A stretch of 64,000 nucleotides of DNA from Rotaria socialis (GCA_905331475.1 CAJNYU010000474.1:1-64000); one strand, 5' to 3'. Positions 49,001 through 60,419 are shown, numbered from the stretch's first letter. Notes: generated by a model from the sequence alone, not told the origin. Made by a program: numbers and translations.

Positions 49001-49948
49001 AGGCGATGGTAATGAAGATACCAGCGTTGAACCACTTGATGCACGATAAGCATTTAGTTTTTGTAATAAACCAACAGGTGAATGAATAGGAATTACGTCT
49101 TCGGTAGGATTCCAAGAACCTCGAAAAAGATTCATTTAAAGTTGAATGAAAGGAAATAAAGAAAAAGAAACTAATGAATACGATGAATGATGAAACATTT
49201 TTCTTATCATTAAAAAAAGAAGAAAAAGCAGAAGAGAAAAGGAAAATTGAATCAACTGTAATTCAGTCGGTCATTCCTTTTATTCCTGTTCTTGTTCTTT
49301 TAAACAAGATTTACACATTAACTAGATGCTTTTATTCGTCGAATAATTTTAATTAATTCTTTTTTTAATTTTATTTAAGAACATACCAGATTTTCTGATC
49401 ACTTCACGTCGTACAATACACGTGCGACAACGCCATTTGGATGCGTGAGTTTTACTTTCAACATTATTTCTATCTGATAGACAAATTAATTCTGGCGATG
49501 TGTAATTACCACAGCGTCGGCAAACAGGTCGATGACAGTCATTGCATAATGTCGATGATGAAATACTGAAGTCATCCGTTGAATCTTCAATAATTGAACA
49601 ACAAATATAACATTGAACAATATCAGATGATGATAGTGATTTTTGATTTGGTTGTATAGATGATGCATTATTATGTAACTTAGCTAGTGAAAATTTTCGT
49701 TGTTCCTGTTGAGCACGATCATGTTCAATTGTTCGTTGAAGGTGTAGCATTGTACGACGTAAACCAGATAAACATTGATTTTGTTCATGTTCAATAAGAA
49801 CTTGTTTTCGAAGAACAATTTCTAAGTGGTTGAGTTCATCAGGTGAAAGTGAAGAAAAATCAGGAGATGGAGCCCTGGCGCTGGCTCCTATTAAGATTGG
49901 TGCCTGCAGGTCCATGTTGATGCGATTCAATAGCAACGTCACACTCAC
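40054..49948 (-). CDS. RIMS: RIM active-zone scaffold (regulating synaptic membrane exocytosis), 8 exons
   Basis: Presynaptic scaffold that ties Rab3 vesicles, Munc13, calcium channels and RIM-BP together. About 1,550 residues, as in RIM1/2. Exon 1 (49387-49948): Rab-binding helix SPDFSSLSPDELNHLEIVLR flanking a zinc finger with four Cys pairs (CYIC, CNDC, CRRC, CRTC), ending RKSGSW. Exons 2 (48362-49119) and 3 (46843-47749): long Ser-rich linker. Exons 4-5 (45048-45397, 44543-44971): PDZ domain with NGLGMRIVGGQE, NVLYGGPADVQGYIEVGDQI and STYEEVRIL. Exon 6 (42419-43823): C2A (LALTIIQASNLPLR, DEFLGMIQLPL, WYELRDRQ) and the start of C2B (LEIDIISAKGLERV). Exons 7-8 (40288-40400, 40054-40226) finish C2B (LQVTVWQRGGKF, IQLDNLTLNQ). 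RRNLPPLP and RRLPEIP fit the RxLPxxP rule for RIM-BP SH3 domains. Start could be residue 12 (MDLQAPILIG, 49915), whose context looks equally good. Confidence 0.95.
40401..42418 (-). other. 2.0 kb intron splitting the RIM C2B domain
   Basis: By far the longest RIM intron. It interrupts C2B after VKT and carries no recognisable gene, repeat or RNA. Open frames inside (41220-41405, 42026-42220) have no motif. Length alone hints at a decayed insertion or intronic regulation. Confidence 0.5.
48103..48129. repeat. (AT)n microsatellite in RIM intron 2
   Basis: About 13 AT units within the intron between exons 2 and 3. An ATT-rich stretch near 48030 precedes it. Confidence 0.9.
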
Positions 49949-52900
49949 TTGATAACATCAGCATCAATATGCTTCAACTATTGAAAACGCATTCAGATGA
50001 ACGAGCTCAACTAGTCTTTCCCTTATTTTTCTATGTGTCTCTCGCTGTCGTTCACACACACACACACACACACACACTCTCTCTCTCTCTCTCAATCTGC
50101 CTTTCCTCTCTCGTTCTTGAAGCTTGGTTTGAAAAAATTATAGCGCATTATGGTTGAAGCACGGCATCGTTCTTAAAAGAACTGAAAAGATTCTATTTTC
50201 TCCTTGCTTTATACTTATAGTGTTGATGGTAGTATATATCTATAATGAACACGCATACACACGGTATAAACACAAAAGCTTGGGCGTTAGCTATCTCTAT
50301 CATTTTTTCTTTTCTTCTTCTTAAATATGAGACTAATGCCAGCAGTGAAACTAATGACAACCATTGGAAACCGAACAGAGAAGCTTTCTTTTCCGTTCAT
50401 GTCTATCGCTATATCTGCCTTCATTGTTGCTAGTAAAAGAAATGCAAATTAGAAAAATTTCGCCTATTAGTCAGACAATATTATCCAATCATAGTAAGAT
50501 AAAATGAGTTTTCCACTTGACTAAAATTGAATAAGAATACATTTTATTAGAATATGAATATAATTAGCAGAGAAAATTCTTTTTATTTCAATTTACAAAT
50601 AAAATGCCAAAAAGTAGGAGTGTATGCATCACACCATAGGGTCAAAAAATAAAATACTAATAAAATATATTAATTTAGAAATATCATGAACTCAAAAATT
50701 TCCATGTTTTCCTCTAATCAAAAGATTTTGTTTTTTTGAACAACAAACATAAAAAATTTTTAATAGTTCCTAGGTACGACAAAGTCTACATAAATGATTA
50801 TAAATAAATAATTATTTTGATTGATAATATATGCAAACTAATAAAGACATAAATAGGAGCCGACAAAGCAAAAGAGAACTGTATGTGTGCATATACTAAA
50901 ATTTTCAGTCACGCTCTCAGATCAGTCGTTGTATTTGTAAACAAAGAAAAAAATATTACTTTCAAGGATTTTCCAAACTGTAAAGACTTTTTCGTAGCGG
51001 AAGTAACGATCAATGATTCACATCTGTTCCTTTTCATGTAGCTTGCCTACACTTATTTTTGATGACTGTCACCTTCCGTTCTGATCTAAATACTCCATAT
51101 AAACTTTGAAGTATTATTTATATGTAAAGAATAGATTTTGAGACTTGATTTCTTAATGGATATGACAGAAATATGCATACTCTAGAAGGATCAATGCTAA
51201 TGGAATGATTTACAAACAAAATTTAATCTCTTGACGATGACAGAATTTTTATTTGAAAACAAATAGAAGAAAATAAATCGACTTCTTCATCAAAAGATAT
51301 TACTCAAAAGTAACTATCTATAATTTAGTAGAAAAGCTAAAACTTTGCCTATGCTCTAAAAATAATATATATATACTGATCCACCGGTAATTATGTCAAT
51401 ATCTTTTTCTACAAGCCAAAAATGGAATTATGCATTATCATAAATCTATTATGATCTGTTTTCAAACTAATATGATCAGCGATAGATAGATTTAGCTGCT
51501 GTCCAGAAATTGAAAATGCAATAGAACTCAGTTGGGAGCTTAAGGAGTTGTAGAAATCGTAACACGCCATAGAATTCTATAATGCTAGTAGAATTTGAAT
51601 CAATGATAACTTTTCTCCACAACATCGAATTCACTTTGCATGCTTTATGCACCGTAAGGAATCGAATAACAAAAAGAATTCTCTTGAATCTAAATTTTCT
51701 AGATTATTACGTCTTAGTGGCAGTAAATTTATGTAGTAAAATAATACTCAAAAAAGTTGATTTTTTCTTATGATTATGTAATCCTTTTAAAATTATAATT
51801 ACGTCATCACTGATATAATGATGCAATAATTTAATAGCAGGTAATGCTTCTGTGATAAAAAAAATTATCGATGAAAAGTTAATAACTAATACCGATTCAA
51901 TTGATAGAGCGGCTTAGTTTTAGCTATCTTTTGTCTACATGTTAAAGATGTTGAGAAAAAAGCGCCACTCATGTCATATTAATGAATCTTCAATTTGACG
52001 ATCGTTATGTCGGTTATACTATTCTAGATAGAAAATTATATTGAACATTAGCACACTGGGTATTTAATGAGTGTCGATAATTTGAGAAAAAAAATGAGCT
52101 AACATTCATTAAAACTTTACTACTCGTCTATAACAGTTCATGATAAAAGATTGTATTAAGAACTAAAAGACTATTTAAACATAACCACGACTATATTTAA
52201 TATTACGGCAAAATATTTCATTATTTTTCTTTGAAAAAGTATACAATAAATAATTCTTAGCATTAGTCTTAATGATATATATATATTAGTCGTATCGGTA
52301 CCTAGAATCTTCACATTGTAATCTACTCGTGTCGTCTACATTGCCTATATTTCGATGATAAATAGTGATCTTAAAGAATTGAACAATTATTAATTGGATT
52401 TCGATAAAAACACGCATAGACGAATCTCAAATTTTTGCCACAAACAGTAAATTTTTATGAATAGTGAAAAATCCAAAATTTTCATTAGATGAAACTTGAC
52501 TAGTGTTAGATTAACAGTAGTATTCTTATTATGAATCTTCATACTTTCATATTATTTGCATTAGAACTGATTAATAGCAAGGGGGTAGCATTAAATTAGT
52601 ATCATGTTTTATTGTCTTTTTAAATATATTATTTGCGGATAGACTTCTGAGGATACACATTCAATAGTTTGCAATACAAGATAAATATTTTCTCAAGTAT
52701 GATCATCCGTTACCGAAAACCCAGCAAATAGGTCTTTTTTTGGTATTGGAACTTTCGTTCAAAAAAAACTAGAACGATGAATTCTTCACTTATATTCTCA
52801 CTCACTTCCGAAAAAAATATCGATTCTGTTATTCGAGAACTTCTTTTTATTTAAAAAAATGGAACAAAACTACGATTTTGAGTACTTCTGAGCTTAAATT

Positions 52901-52980
52901 ATCCGAAAACCTAGTCGTTGTTAGTTATTTACTAGCGTTAGTACTAAAATAAGGGATAAATATAAGCCAATACCTAAAAA
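49949..52980. other. Gene-poor 3 kb, simple repeats at left end
   Basis: Upstream region of RIM (promoter and 5' UTR expected just past 49948). A CA run (about 50052-50077) passes directly into a CT run (to about 50092). Beyond this, AT-rich DNA with no recognisable gene; frames near 50245 and 51582 have no motif or splice context. Confidence 0.45.
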
Positions 52981-52984
52981 TATA

Positions 52985-53100
52985 GCAATCTGTATCTGAT
53001 TTAAAAAAAAGATTTATATCTAATATACGATGAATTTATATCTAATTAAGAAAATAATATATCTAATTTTAAAATTTATTTATATCTAATTTATTAAATA
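52985..53100. repeat. Degenerate AT-rich minisatellite
   Basis: Four or so imperfect copies of a unit resembling ATTTATATCTAAT spaced 20-30 bp apart. They end about 75 bp before the TGTGGG tract. Confidence 0.6.
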
Positions 53101-53173
53101 ACACTACTTAATAACACAAAGCTATATACAATTAATTATTAAAGTAATAGAAAAAAGTCTTAAGGGTGCGGAG

Positions 53174-53193
53174 TGTGGGTGTGGGTATGGGTG
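53174..53193 (+). repeat. Short TGTGGG (telomere-like) array
   Basis: Two exact TGTGGG hexamers and one TATGGG variant run in tandem, immediately after a G-rich GGGTGCGGAG. TGTGGG is the repeat reported for bdelloid telomeres. The array is very short, so chance or slippage cannot be excluded, but such G-rich DNA stands out in this AT-rich interval. Confidence 0.5.
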
Positions 53194-53199
53194 TTCTTA

Positions 53200-55800
53200 T
53201 TTCTCTTTACATCTATACCCCACCCAAGACATTTTTTACACTAACTTTTTTCTTATCACTTATCGTCATTCCCAGCTCATATATACTCTTTTAATTAATT
53301 TATAAGTACTTATCAATTATGGATTACGTTCAAATTAATTAGATAAGCCGATAAATTCATTGATAGTCATTTTTTAAAAGTGATAATATATTGAATTAAA
53401 AGACAGAACATTTTTTAATGCAGATATTTAATTGATTTAAAAGATGTTGAATTACAAAATTAGATTAAACTATTTTTTTAAAGGCATCCTTTCGCCAGAA
53501 TAGATACTAATGTATTATGCTAGGAAATATTGATATATTTTAGATATGGATTGCTATAGTTTTAGATATTACATTAAATGCATGCCCTAAAATAATGTTC
53601 ATCGAATGTTAACAACTTGTTATTTGTTTTTTCTAATACAAATAATACCAAGCCATTAGGGTTAATTTCGATACAAATGCCTGAAGCATTACCATTAGTA
53701 TTAATAAATACTAAAACCAATGATTATATGGCACCTTTATTTCATGTAATATTTACGCCTTTTCGCTCTCCGTCACCTTACGTTATTACTCTTCCGTAGT
53801 CTCACTACTTTTTTTTACATATATTCTTACAGTTGTGTAAGATAGATAAAATGTTTTTAAAGATACTAACAGTACACAACAGGAAAGATATATGATAATT
53901 CGTAATGGATCGATTAAATTAATATTTTTTGTAACAAAACTTGTCCCGAAGGCAATAACTCTTTAAATCATTCATTATATTTCTTTTTATTGCCGCGGCA
54001 ATAGAATTATTGTTGTTTCCAAGTAAAATGCCAACAAAACAAGCCAACATCTTTCCTTTAAAGGTGAATGATTTATGTCACTTGACAATGTTTATTTGTT
54101 TTATGAAGCAGCAGTAGTGGTTTGATTTGAAAGGTTTATAGGAGTTTTACGTAGTTTATTTTAATAAGATGCGATCTACAAGAATAAAAATTCATTTTAA
54201 TCATATGCTTCTTACTGAATTGTTTCTTCTGAATTCGAAAAAAAGACCGTTTATATGATTTTTGTATTATAAAATTGATAAAAACAAGGGTCTTATTTTT
54301 GTGAGTAAGATATATTATGCGTTCTTTTTTTATTAGTTTTTTGTTAGAAAAATTCATGTATCCTATTCTTAAAGATGGCAACAAATCGAGACAGAAAATA
54401 ATCAAATACATATGTATCCATCTTGAGAGAATTTGCAGTTTGAATTAAACAGAAATCCATATGATATTCGTTTTATTTATTAGCCATATGAGATATTGCT
54501 TAATTGTATTGAATAAATGACAATATTAATGTTGTTGATGAACAATTTGACATTTTATTACAACATAATGCTATCAACAACACCATTTCTTGCATGAACA
54601 GAAAATCATCAGCTTATAATTATATTTGTTTATCTGATAATTCAATATTTGATCACTTTTGTATTGATATCTTGACAAGAATTTATCGTAATCTAAAATA
54701 TATTATTCTCGAAAGAATATCTATGAAATATAATGTACCAAATTAGCATTGAATCATTTAATATTGATTATTCACCTTTGTCAATATGTGCTTTAGGATC
54801 AAAAGCTTTTTGTTTTTAGATTCTCACAAAAATGATGCATCAATATATAGAGGTTTTGCTGATTGACAGAAACAAATACTTGTATAGATTCAATGTGTTA
54901 ATGACGAATTGCTGATTGTTCATAATAGTCAAAGTGTACGCTTTTGTTGTATAATGGCTAAGTATTTTTTTCAATTTAACGACTGATATCTCGTCAAAAC
55001 ATTAAATTAGCCAGTAATTTGATGCATCGTTTGTTTCTTTGAGAAATGAATAGACAATATTTCAAGTTGAATAGTTCGACAAACAATGTCTATTGGAAAT
55101 AATTTGCTAATTGAATTGTTTAGAAAATATAAGAAAAAACAGATTTTGTATCTGTTATTTCTCATGTAACGTTCAACTTAACGTATAGTAAAGCAAGAAG
55201 TATAAATTTGATTAATATTCTATGTAAAACAAATTCCTTTAAGAAAAATATTATGATCTTTATCAAATTATTCTTTTCGCATGGATTATCGATTCTATAT
55301 TGCGACAAAGTGGAGAAGCCTTTTTTTGTTAACGCTTTCATATCGTACACGTCCCACTGAGTTCATTGAAATATTCTCTCCACATACAAAAGAGATTACC
55401 ACCCATGTCGTTCAAACTGCTTCAAAACCGTTGGTTAACCACGGTTATTTCTTCCTGTCGTACTGGCGTATTTGGCTCGAATCTAGGTTGTAGCAAGAAT
55501 TTATTTTAATTTCGTGAGGATTTATTATAAAACGTTTGAACAAAAGAAGTTACTTCTAATCCAATGCAGAAAATAATTTTCTATTATTTATAGCGTACAT
55601 GTTCGACAAAAATAATATCTTGTAAAAAAAAGACAACGATATCAGACGTAACTAAGATCTTTTTGTGAGCAAAAAGACATAAAAAAGATTTCAGATACCT
55701 TATCACATACAAGTGTTATTTAAAGAATAAAAGAGATTGAAAAACGAGGAATAATCAAAGTTTACAAAGCTATTTAGGATAAATGCTAATTCAAAACGTG
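53200..55800. other. Gene-poor 2.6 kb, nothing recognised
   Basis: AT-rich. Frames at 53617-53799, 54136-54411 and 55281-55493 are short, without motifs or consistent splice sites. No RNA gene seen. Confidence 0.45.
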
Positions 55801-55804
55801 TCTG

Positions 55805-56365
55805 TTTCAATTAACATATTCTTCTACTGTTGCTTGCAATGGCGATTCAATTGTCTTGATGTTGTTAATATTTGTTCTACTTTTTTTAATTTCATTTCGT
55901 CGCTTCTGAAGAATACTCTCGTGAAAGCTCAGTCATTCCAAGTTTAACATTTCAATATTCAACTGAAATTTCGATCGCACAGCTTCTAAATAAAATGATA
56001 TTTAGAGAATTTTCTGAAAATCATAAATTTAGTTATCATTGAACCTTTAATAATTTGATAAAATTTGTCTTTTATCAATTCATCCTTGCTACTGAATGTT
56101 AACTCTTCTTTTGTAAATTTCGTAAATAAATGATCCATCACAAGCGTTCCAAAACTACTCAATTGAGTTCGAATACCGTATAATTGAATTAAATCAACAA
56201 GTAACGTGACGTAAGCTTCGCTAATACTCTACTGAAATGGGTGACCATGTTTAATAAATAATAAACAATCATACGAGTTTTGGCGTAAGAATTCAACAAT
56301 GCTATTTTCCATGTCTCAATATGTAGTGATAAGTGTATCCAACGTATTAGCTATTGTGTATAGCT
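55805..56365 (-). pseudogene. Decayed protein-coding gene of unknown family
   Basis: On the minus strand a frame runs for about 100 codons with good amino-acid composition (for example YDCLLFIKHGHPF, AYVTLLVDLIQLYGIRTQL and FTKFTKEELTFSSKDELI). A second block further on reads FQLNIEMLNLE and SILQKRRNEIKKSRTNI, ending at VEEYVN. An intron of ordinary size seems to separate them. The frame is interrupted at least twice, so it is probably dead. I do not recognise the family; helical Leu-rich character is all that can be said. It may have been part of a longer gene to the right, now obscured by repeats. Confidence 0.45.
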
Positions 56366-56519
56366 AGATGTGGATCGTTGGATGACCTTTTATTTAGTCC
56401 AAAAGAGTTTTTAATATTTAATTTGATTCTTTTAATAAACCAAAGGTTCGTGCGAAGTCTATTCTGTCGTTTTGAAACATTTGGATTGAAACCTATAAAT
56501 AAGAATACCCAGGAGAATC

Positions 56520-56730
56520 AGGGTACGTCGGAATCGATCGGTTCCGTTGAATTCCGACGAATTCTGGGTCGAAATTTTGCTGAATTTAACGGAATTTTTC
56601 CGACGGAAACCGGACCGGGATCCGTCAGTTAAAAAATCGTCGGAATTCAACGGAGCCGGCCGAAAAGCAACGGAATCCATAGGATCCGATGCCGGAAACG
56701 ATCGGATCCACTGGTCGGGTTGAATCTCCT
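56520..56730. repeat. GC-rich palindromic element
   Basis: Twenty-two-base arms (56539-56560 and 56637-56659, built on CGGTTCCGTTGAATTCCGAC) are inverted copies. Between and beyond them lie many CGGAA/TTCCG and GGATCC words that pair with one another. Its density of self-complementary GC words matches the islands at about 1-110, 8.0 kb and 61.7 kb. Likely a short non-autonomous element. Confidence 0.55.
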
Positions 56731-56799
56731 GGGAAGCAAGTATACTTTTGTATATATATATTACGTCCTACGGAGGCCTTCCATACATCGGCGTGAAAC

Positions 56800-56935
56800 T
56801 GGTCAAGCCTACCTTGGTGCTCATAGCGCATACAGGCCGCATATAGATCGCCCTGTTGTATTGTCTATCCACGTTAGATCTATGCCTGTACATGAAGAGC
56901 CTTGACTCTCTATGGCACCACCAAGGTAGTTCTTG
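56800..56935. repeat. Imperfect hairpin repeat
   Basis: Outer arms CTACCTTGGTGCTCATAG and its near complement CTATGGCACCACCAAGGTAG enclose a second pair, CATACAGGC against GCCTGTACATG, with ATAGATC/GATCTAT further inside. The loop is about 20 nt. A transcribed structured RNA or a small foldback repeat would both fit. It does not fold as a tRNA cloverleaf to my eye. Confidence 0.45.
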
Positions 56936-57163
56936 GTCGCGCGAGCGACTATTAGCTGGTAAGAAGAAAAAAAATTTTCATTCCAAGCAATTCATTTCTT
57001 TTCATTTAACAAATAAATAAAAGAAGTAGAAAAGAAACATATGACGTAATTTTATATTTTTGCTTTTTTCTTTTCTTTGACGCGAAAGAGTAACAGAAAA
57101 TTTCTTTTTTTTTGTTCATTTATTTCAAAGTATAGAAAAAGAAACGAACAAAGAAAAAACAAT

Positions 57164-58086
57164 TCACAAGTCTTTTTCGATAGAAAATCGTTGAACACGA
57201 TGATTATCGCGATCGGCGACATAGAGATTACCGTGTCGATCGAAAGAAAAACCATACGGGACGTTGAACTGATTAGCTTCTGCTCCTTCACCATTTCCAC
57301 CCACAATTACAGTGCCATGTTTCTTGTCTCCTTGAGTCCAACGCATTACGCGATGATTCCTCTCGTCTGCTACATAGAGTGTACCCAACGTATCAGCGAA
57401 GATTCCATTAGGATGAGACAATTGTATCAGAGCATCCCCTACGTCTTGTCCTCCAGCGACCACAATACCTTTTTTCGTACCTTCCACCCATTTCACCACA
57501 CGATGATTGTTGTAGTCTGATACGTACACTGAATGATCTCGATCGACAAAGAGATATGTCGGAAAGTTGAGTTGATTGAGTCCATTACCTTTACCATTTC
57601 CACCAACTACGAGAGTGCCCTTCTTCTCACCTAATTTATATCGTCTTACTTCATGTTTTCCATCGCCAGAAACGTAGAGATATCTCTGCTGATCCATTAC
57701 TAATCCCCAACAGTCGATCTTGTCAATGAGTATTTCACCTTGTGTTGTATCACTACGACGAGGCCATCGTACAACTCGTCGATTCACTGGATCACAAATA
57801 ATGAGACTATCCGTTTCTTTGCCAATTAATACATCACTTGTCCAATACAATTGGTGCAATCCCTTTCCTGAGTCGTTACCACCAGCAACGACTTGTCCAT
57901 TCGCTGTATCACCGTTTTTCCATTGCATGATACGATGATTCCAGCAGTCAGCAATAATCTCTTTTTGATCATCATCAACGAAGAGACCATTAGGGCGGTA
58001 GAGTTCATTAGTGGTATCGCCTTCCCCGTGACCTCCAGCAATAGTCATTCCTTTATGTGCCCATTTAGCATTAGGAGGAATATTAC
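57164..58086 (-). CDS. Six-bladed NHL-repeat propeller protein, 5' end not found
   Basis: A 307-residue reading frame from a splice acceptor at about 58087 to the stop at 57164. It contains six NHL blades, each with an Asn/Asp-His-Arg-Val signature: DCWNHRIMQW, DPVNRRVVRW, GDGKHEVRRY, DYNNHRVVKW, DERNHRVMRW and DRDNHRVQRF. Repeating V(V/A)GGNGxG turns lie between them. Six blades make a closed propeller, a protein- or carbohydrate-binding scaffold. Such proteins are abundant in bdelloids and often carry a signal peptide or membrane helix; none is seen here. The exon opens with NIPPNAKWAHKGMTIAGG, so at least one upstream exon is expected, but none is recognised before the pogo-type element at 58410. 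Met 14 (58048) is the only possible internal start. Codon use is more GC-rich than its neighbours. Confidence 0.88.
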
Positions 58087-58409
58087 CTAGAAGAGAAAAC
58101 GTATAAGAATAAAAAGGGATCTTTCTCTTTCTCTCTCTCGAGTATAGCTAGTATATAAAATAATTTCGAAAGTATCAAGCAAAATTCTTTGAATGGATCA
58201 TTCTTTTTTTCTAGAAATTCCTCAGAATAAGTATTTTCTATACTGGAAGATTGTTCTATAGAATGAATATAGCATATTGTTCTCTCTAATGCTCTTTTTT
58301 TGCAATTATATTATAGTGTCTTGTTATGTTTAAAATGAGATTTTTTGCTTTGTTTTTGAGATGTTATATACATGAGAGTCTATATTTTCTATGAACAGAC
58401 AAACATATA

Positions 58410-59124
58410 CAGTAAAACCTCTCTATAATGAACAGTAACGGGACCGTTCAAAAAGTGTTCATTAACTGAACTCTTGCATGTATACAGTTCATGTTTAGTA
58501 ATACCGATTGGTGTCTACTACGCATCTTGCGTATCAGAATTCACCACAATAACTTAAAGCAAAAACAAAGAGTATTTCTTTCATCTATCAGCTATACATA
58601 ACATTCAATATTTACGAAACAACGTTTAAAAAAAATATTTCTTTCATTTCTTACACATATCTATTTAATTTCTATGATGCTGTTGACTGAATTCATCTCG
58701 TAGATTGCGCTTCTTAGTTGAACTTTCATTTTGTTCATAACTTTCAATATACTCGACCTTGCGCTTGATAATGTTAGATACACTGCCGATTGAGGTCTTA
58801 TATTTTTGTCAGCAAGTGTACGGTACGAAAACTTCTCTTCATTTTCACGAATTAACTGTATCTTTTCAGAGAGGATTAATGTGTGTTTTGTTGTCATCAC
58901 ACAATCGTAAATAGAAAAGTGCTTTGTTATTTCACATGTAAGTGATCATCTTTACACGCGGACTATTCATTTTCATTGCTCCTTTTGTTCTATACATTCA
59001 GAGTTGGGAGGTGTTCATTATATAGAGGTTCATTTACAGCAAAAATTGATCGGAGGGACCGAGATACGCGTTCAAATAGGAGGTGTTCACTTTAGAGAGG
59101 TATTCACTTATAGAGGTTTTACTG
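58410..59124. mobile_element. pogo/Tigger-type non-autonomous DNA transposon
   Basis: Terminal inverted repeats read CAGTAAAACCTCTCTATAAT on the left and, reversed, CAGTAAAACCTCTATAAGTG on the right. A TA dinucleotide flanks each end (58408-58409 and 59125-59126), as expected for the Tc1/mariner-pogo superfamily. The length of 715 bp is far too short for a full transposase. The interior keeps only a DNA-binding fragment (separate entry), so this is an internally deleted MITE. The ends look fresh. Confidence 0.85.
58670..58900 (-). pseudogene. CENP-B-type helix-turn-helix remnant of pogo transposase
   Basis: Reads MTTKHTLILSEKIQLIREN, then KFSYRTLADK, the N-terminal helix-turn-helix of pogo/Tigger/jerky transposases (compare LTLSEKIxIL and SYxxLAKKF). 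After LADK the frame shifts by one and resumes with VSNIIKRKVEYIESYEQN, the expected continuation. The DDE catalytic domain is missing. The domain bound the terminal repeats of the parent element. Confidence 0.7.
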
Positions 59125-59442
59125 TAATATATAACGATTTATTTCTTATATGCGACTCATGCACATGAATATTAGAAATTTTTTAATGCAATTTCAGCTT
59201 ATTATACGCGTTGTATTATTTTCCTATGATCAAAATATTTTACTAGAATATTTTTCGTTCTCTTACGCACGCCCCCCCCCCAACCCTAATTTCTATTTTG
59301 GCTTCTGATCATCCGGTCTAGCTGAAAGTTTTAGAGAAGGTGTATCTACTGATAGTAAGGTTACGAAAAACATTTCACTTCGAAATATTGAGTTGGTCAA
59401 GATTTATCTCACAATCATGAGTCAAAATGGGAGTGTCGGCGT

Positions 59443-59755
59443 TTCCAAAATTTCTCAGTCATTTTCAATGCTAGACAGCTTGGGTTACTTTTAAAATATG
59501 TCAAAAACATCGCGCTAGAACTTAACAGAGCCCAATTTGTGTTTTCATTTGCAGTTTTTTTGTTTTGTTGAAGCTTATCTCATACGATGTAGCAAAAATC
59601 CGGTATACATTGTAAAAGATTTGAGTCTCATGAGACATTAAACACAAAAATCTAAGATTCTGGCTTTGTTAAGTTCTGAAGCCGACTATTTGCTTCATTT
59701 TGGCACCAACCGGAACTCTGTAGTGTTTAAAATGACGGAGAAATTTGGGAAATAG
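59443..59755. repeat. Inverted repeat (about 110-bp arms)
   Basis: CCAAAATTTCTCAGTCATTT at the left pairs with CCCAAATTTCTCCGTCATTT read from the opposite strand near 59750. Further in, GAACTTAACAGAGCCCAATT pairs with GAACTTAACAAAGCCAGAAT. The arms are less well matched than the neighbouring 59962-60319 hairpin. It could be one half of a composite element with that hairpin. Confidence 0.55.
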
Positions 59756-59961
59756 AAAAGTTTTAAAACAAAAACGCTGTTTTGAGAAAAACGCAAAAGA
59801 AGTTTTAGAAGTGAATTTCAAGACTTTTTCTACAATAGCATGTTGTGAAATAAACTTTTTAGTGATTTCCTATCGATCATGGATTAGAACGAATTGAATA
59901 GACGGATGTAGAGGCGTATGGGAAAACATTTTTTTTACTGCATATGATTATATCGAAATTC

Positions 59962-60319
59962 GGGTACGATTGGGTGTGTTCCATATTTTCGCAATATCTT
60001 CGGAACAGTTTTCGTGTGGGAGCTCGGAGACATCTCAAAAGATAGAGCTCTATTTCGGCAACAAAACCATACATCCTGATCGGTTCAGACACTTTCAACA
60101 GAAACGGCACAGACAAACTTCCACGAGAAATATGAAAAAGTACTGTTCAATCATGTGAGCATTTTACTTGTGCCGTTTCTGTTGAAGGTGTCTGAACCGA
60201 TCAGGATGTATGGTTTTGTAGTCGAGACAGAGCTCTATCTTTTGAGATGTCCCCGAGCTCCCGCACGAAAACTGTTCCGAAGATATTGCCAAAATATGGA
60301 ACACACCCAATCGTACCCG
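59962..60319. repeat. Long, nearly perfect hairpin (150-bp arms, 59-bp loop)
   Basis: Arms 59962-60110 and 60170-60319 are reverse complements with only about ten differences. Both arms therefore seem to encode the same peptide, which is an artefact of symmetry. The close match suggests a recent origin or gene conversion. Fits a foldback element or an siRNA-producing locus. Confidence 0.8.
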
Positions 60320-60419
60320 TATTTTACAAGCAAAAATGCGTCGAAAGCAGTGTTTCAGCTCGGATTTCTCTTAGACAAATCCAAACGGCTTAATATTTTG
60401 GATTTGAGTATAAGTTGAC

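Noticed and set aside
55281-55493. 70-codon plus-strand frame
   Set aside because: No motif recognised, no splice partners; left as unexplained.
56800-56935. tRNA or other classical structured RNA gene
   Set aside because: The stems are long and linear rather than cloverleaf; no A-box/B-box pair recognised. Kept as a hairpin repeat only.
57077-57520. A 147-codon plus-strand frame
   Set aside because: Antisense shadow of the NHL propeller gene, which explains its length.
59272-59281. Run of ten C, considered as telomeric C-strand
   Set aside because: A plain homopolymer, not CCCACA units.
59877-60418. Two open frames on opposite strands encoding nearly the same peptide
   Set aside because: They are the two arms of one hairpin; symmetry forces the same translation. 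No protein family fits.
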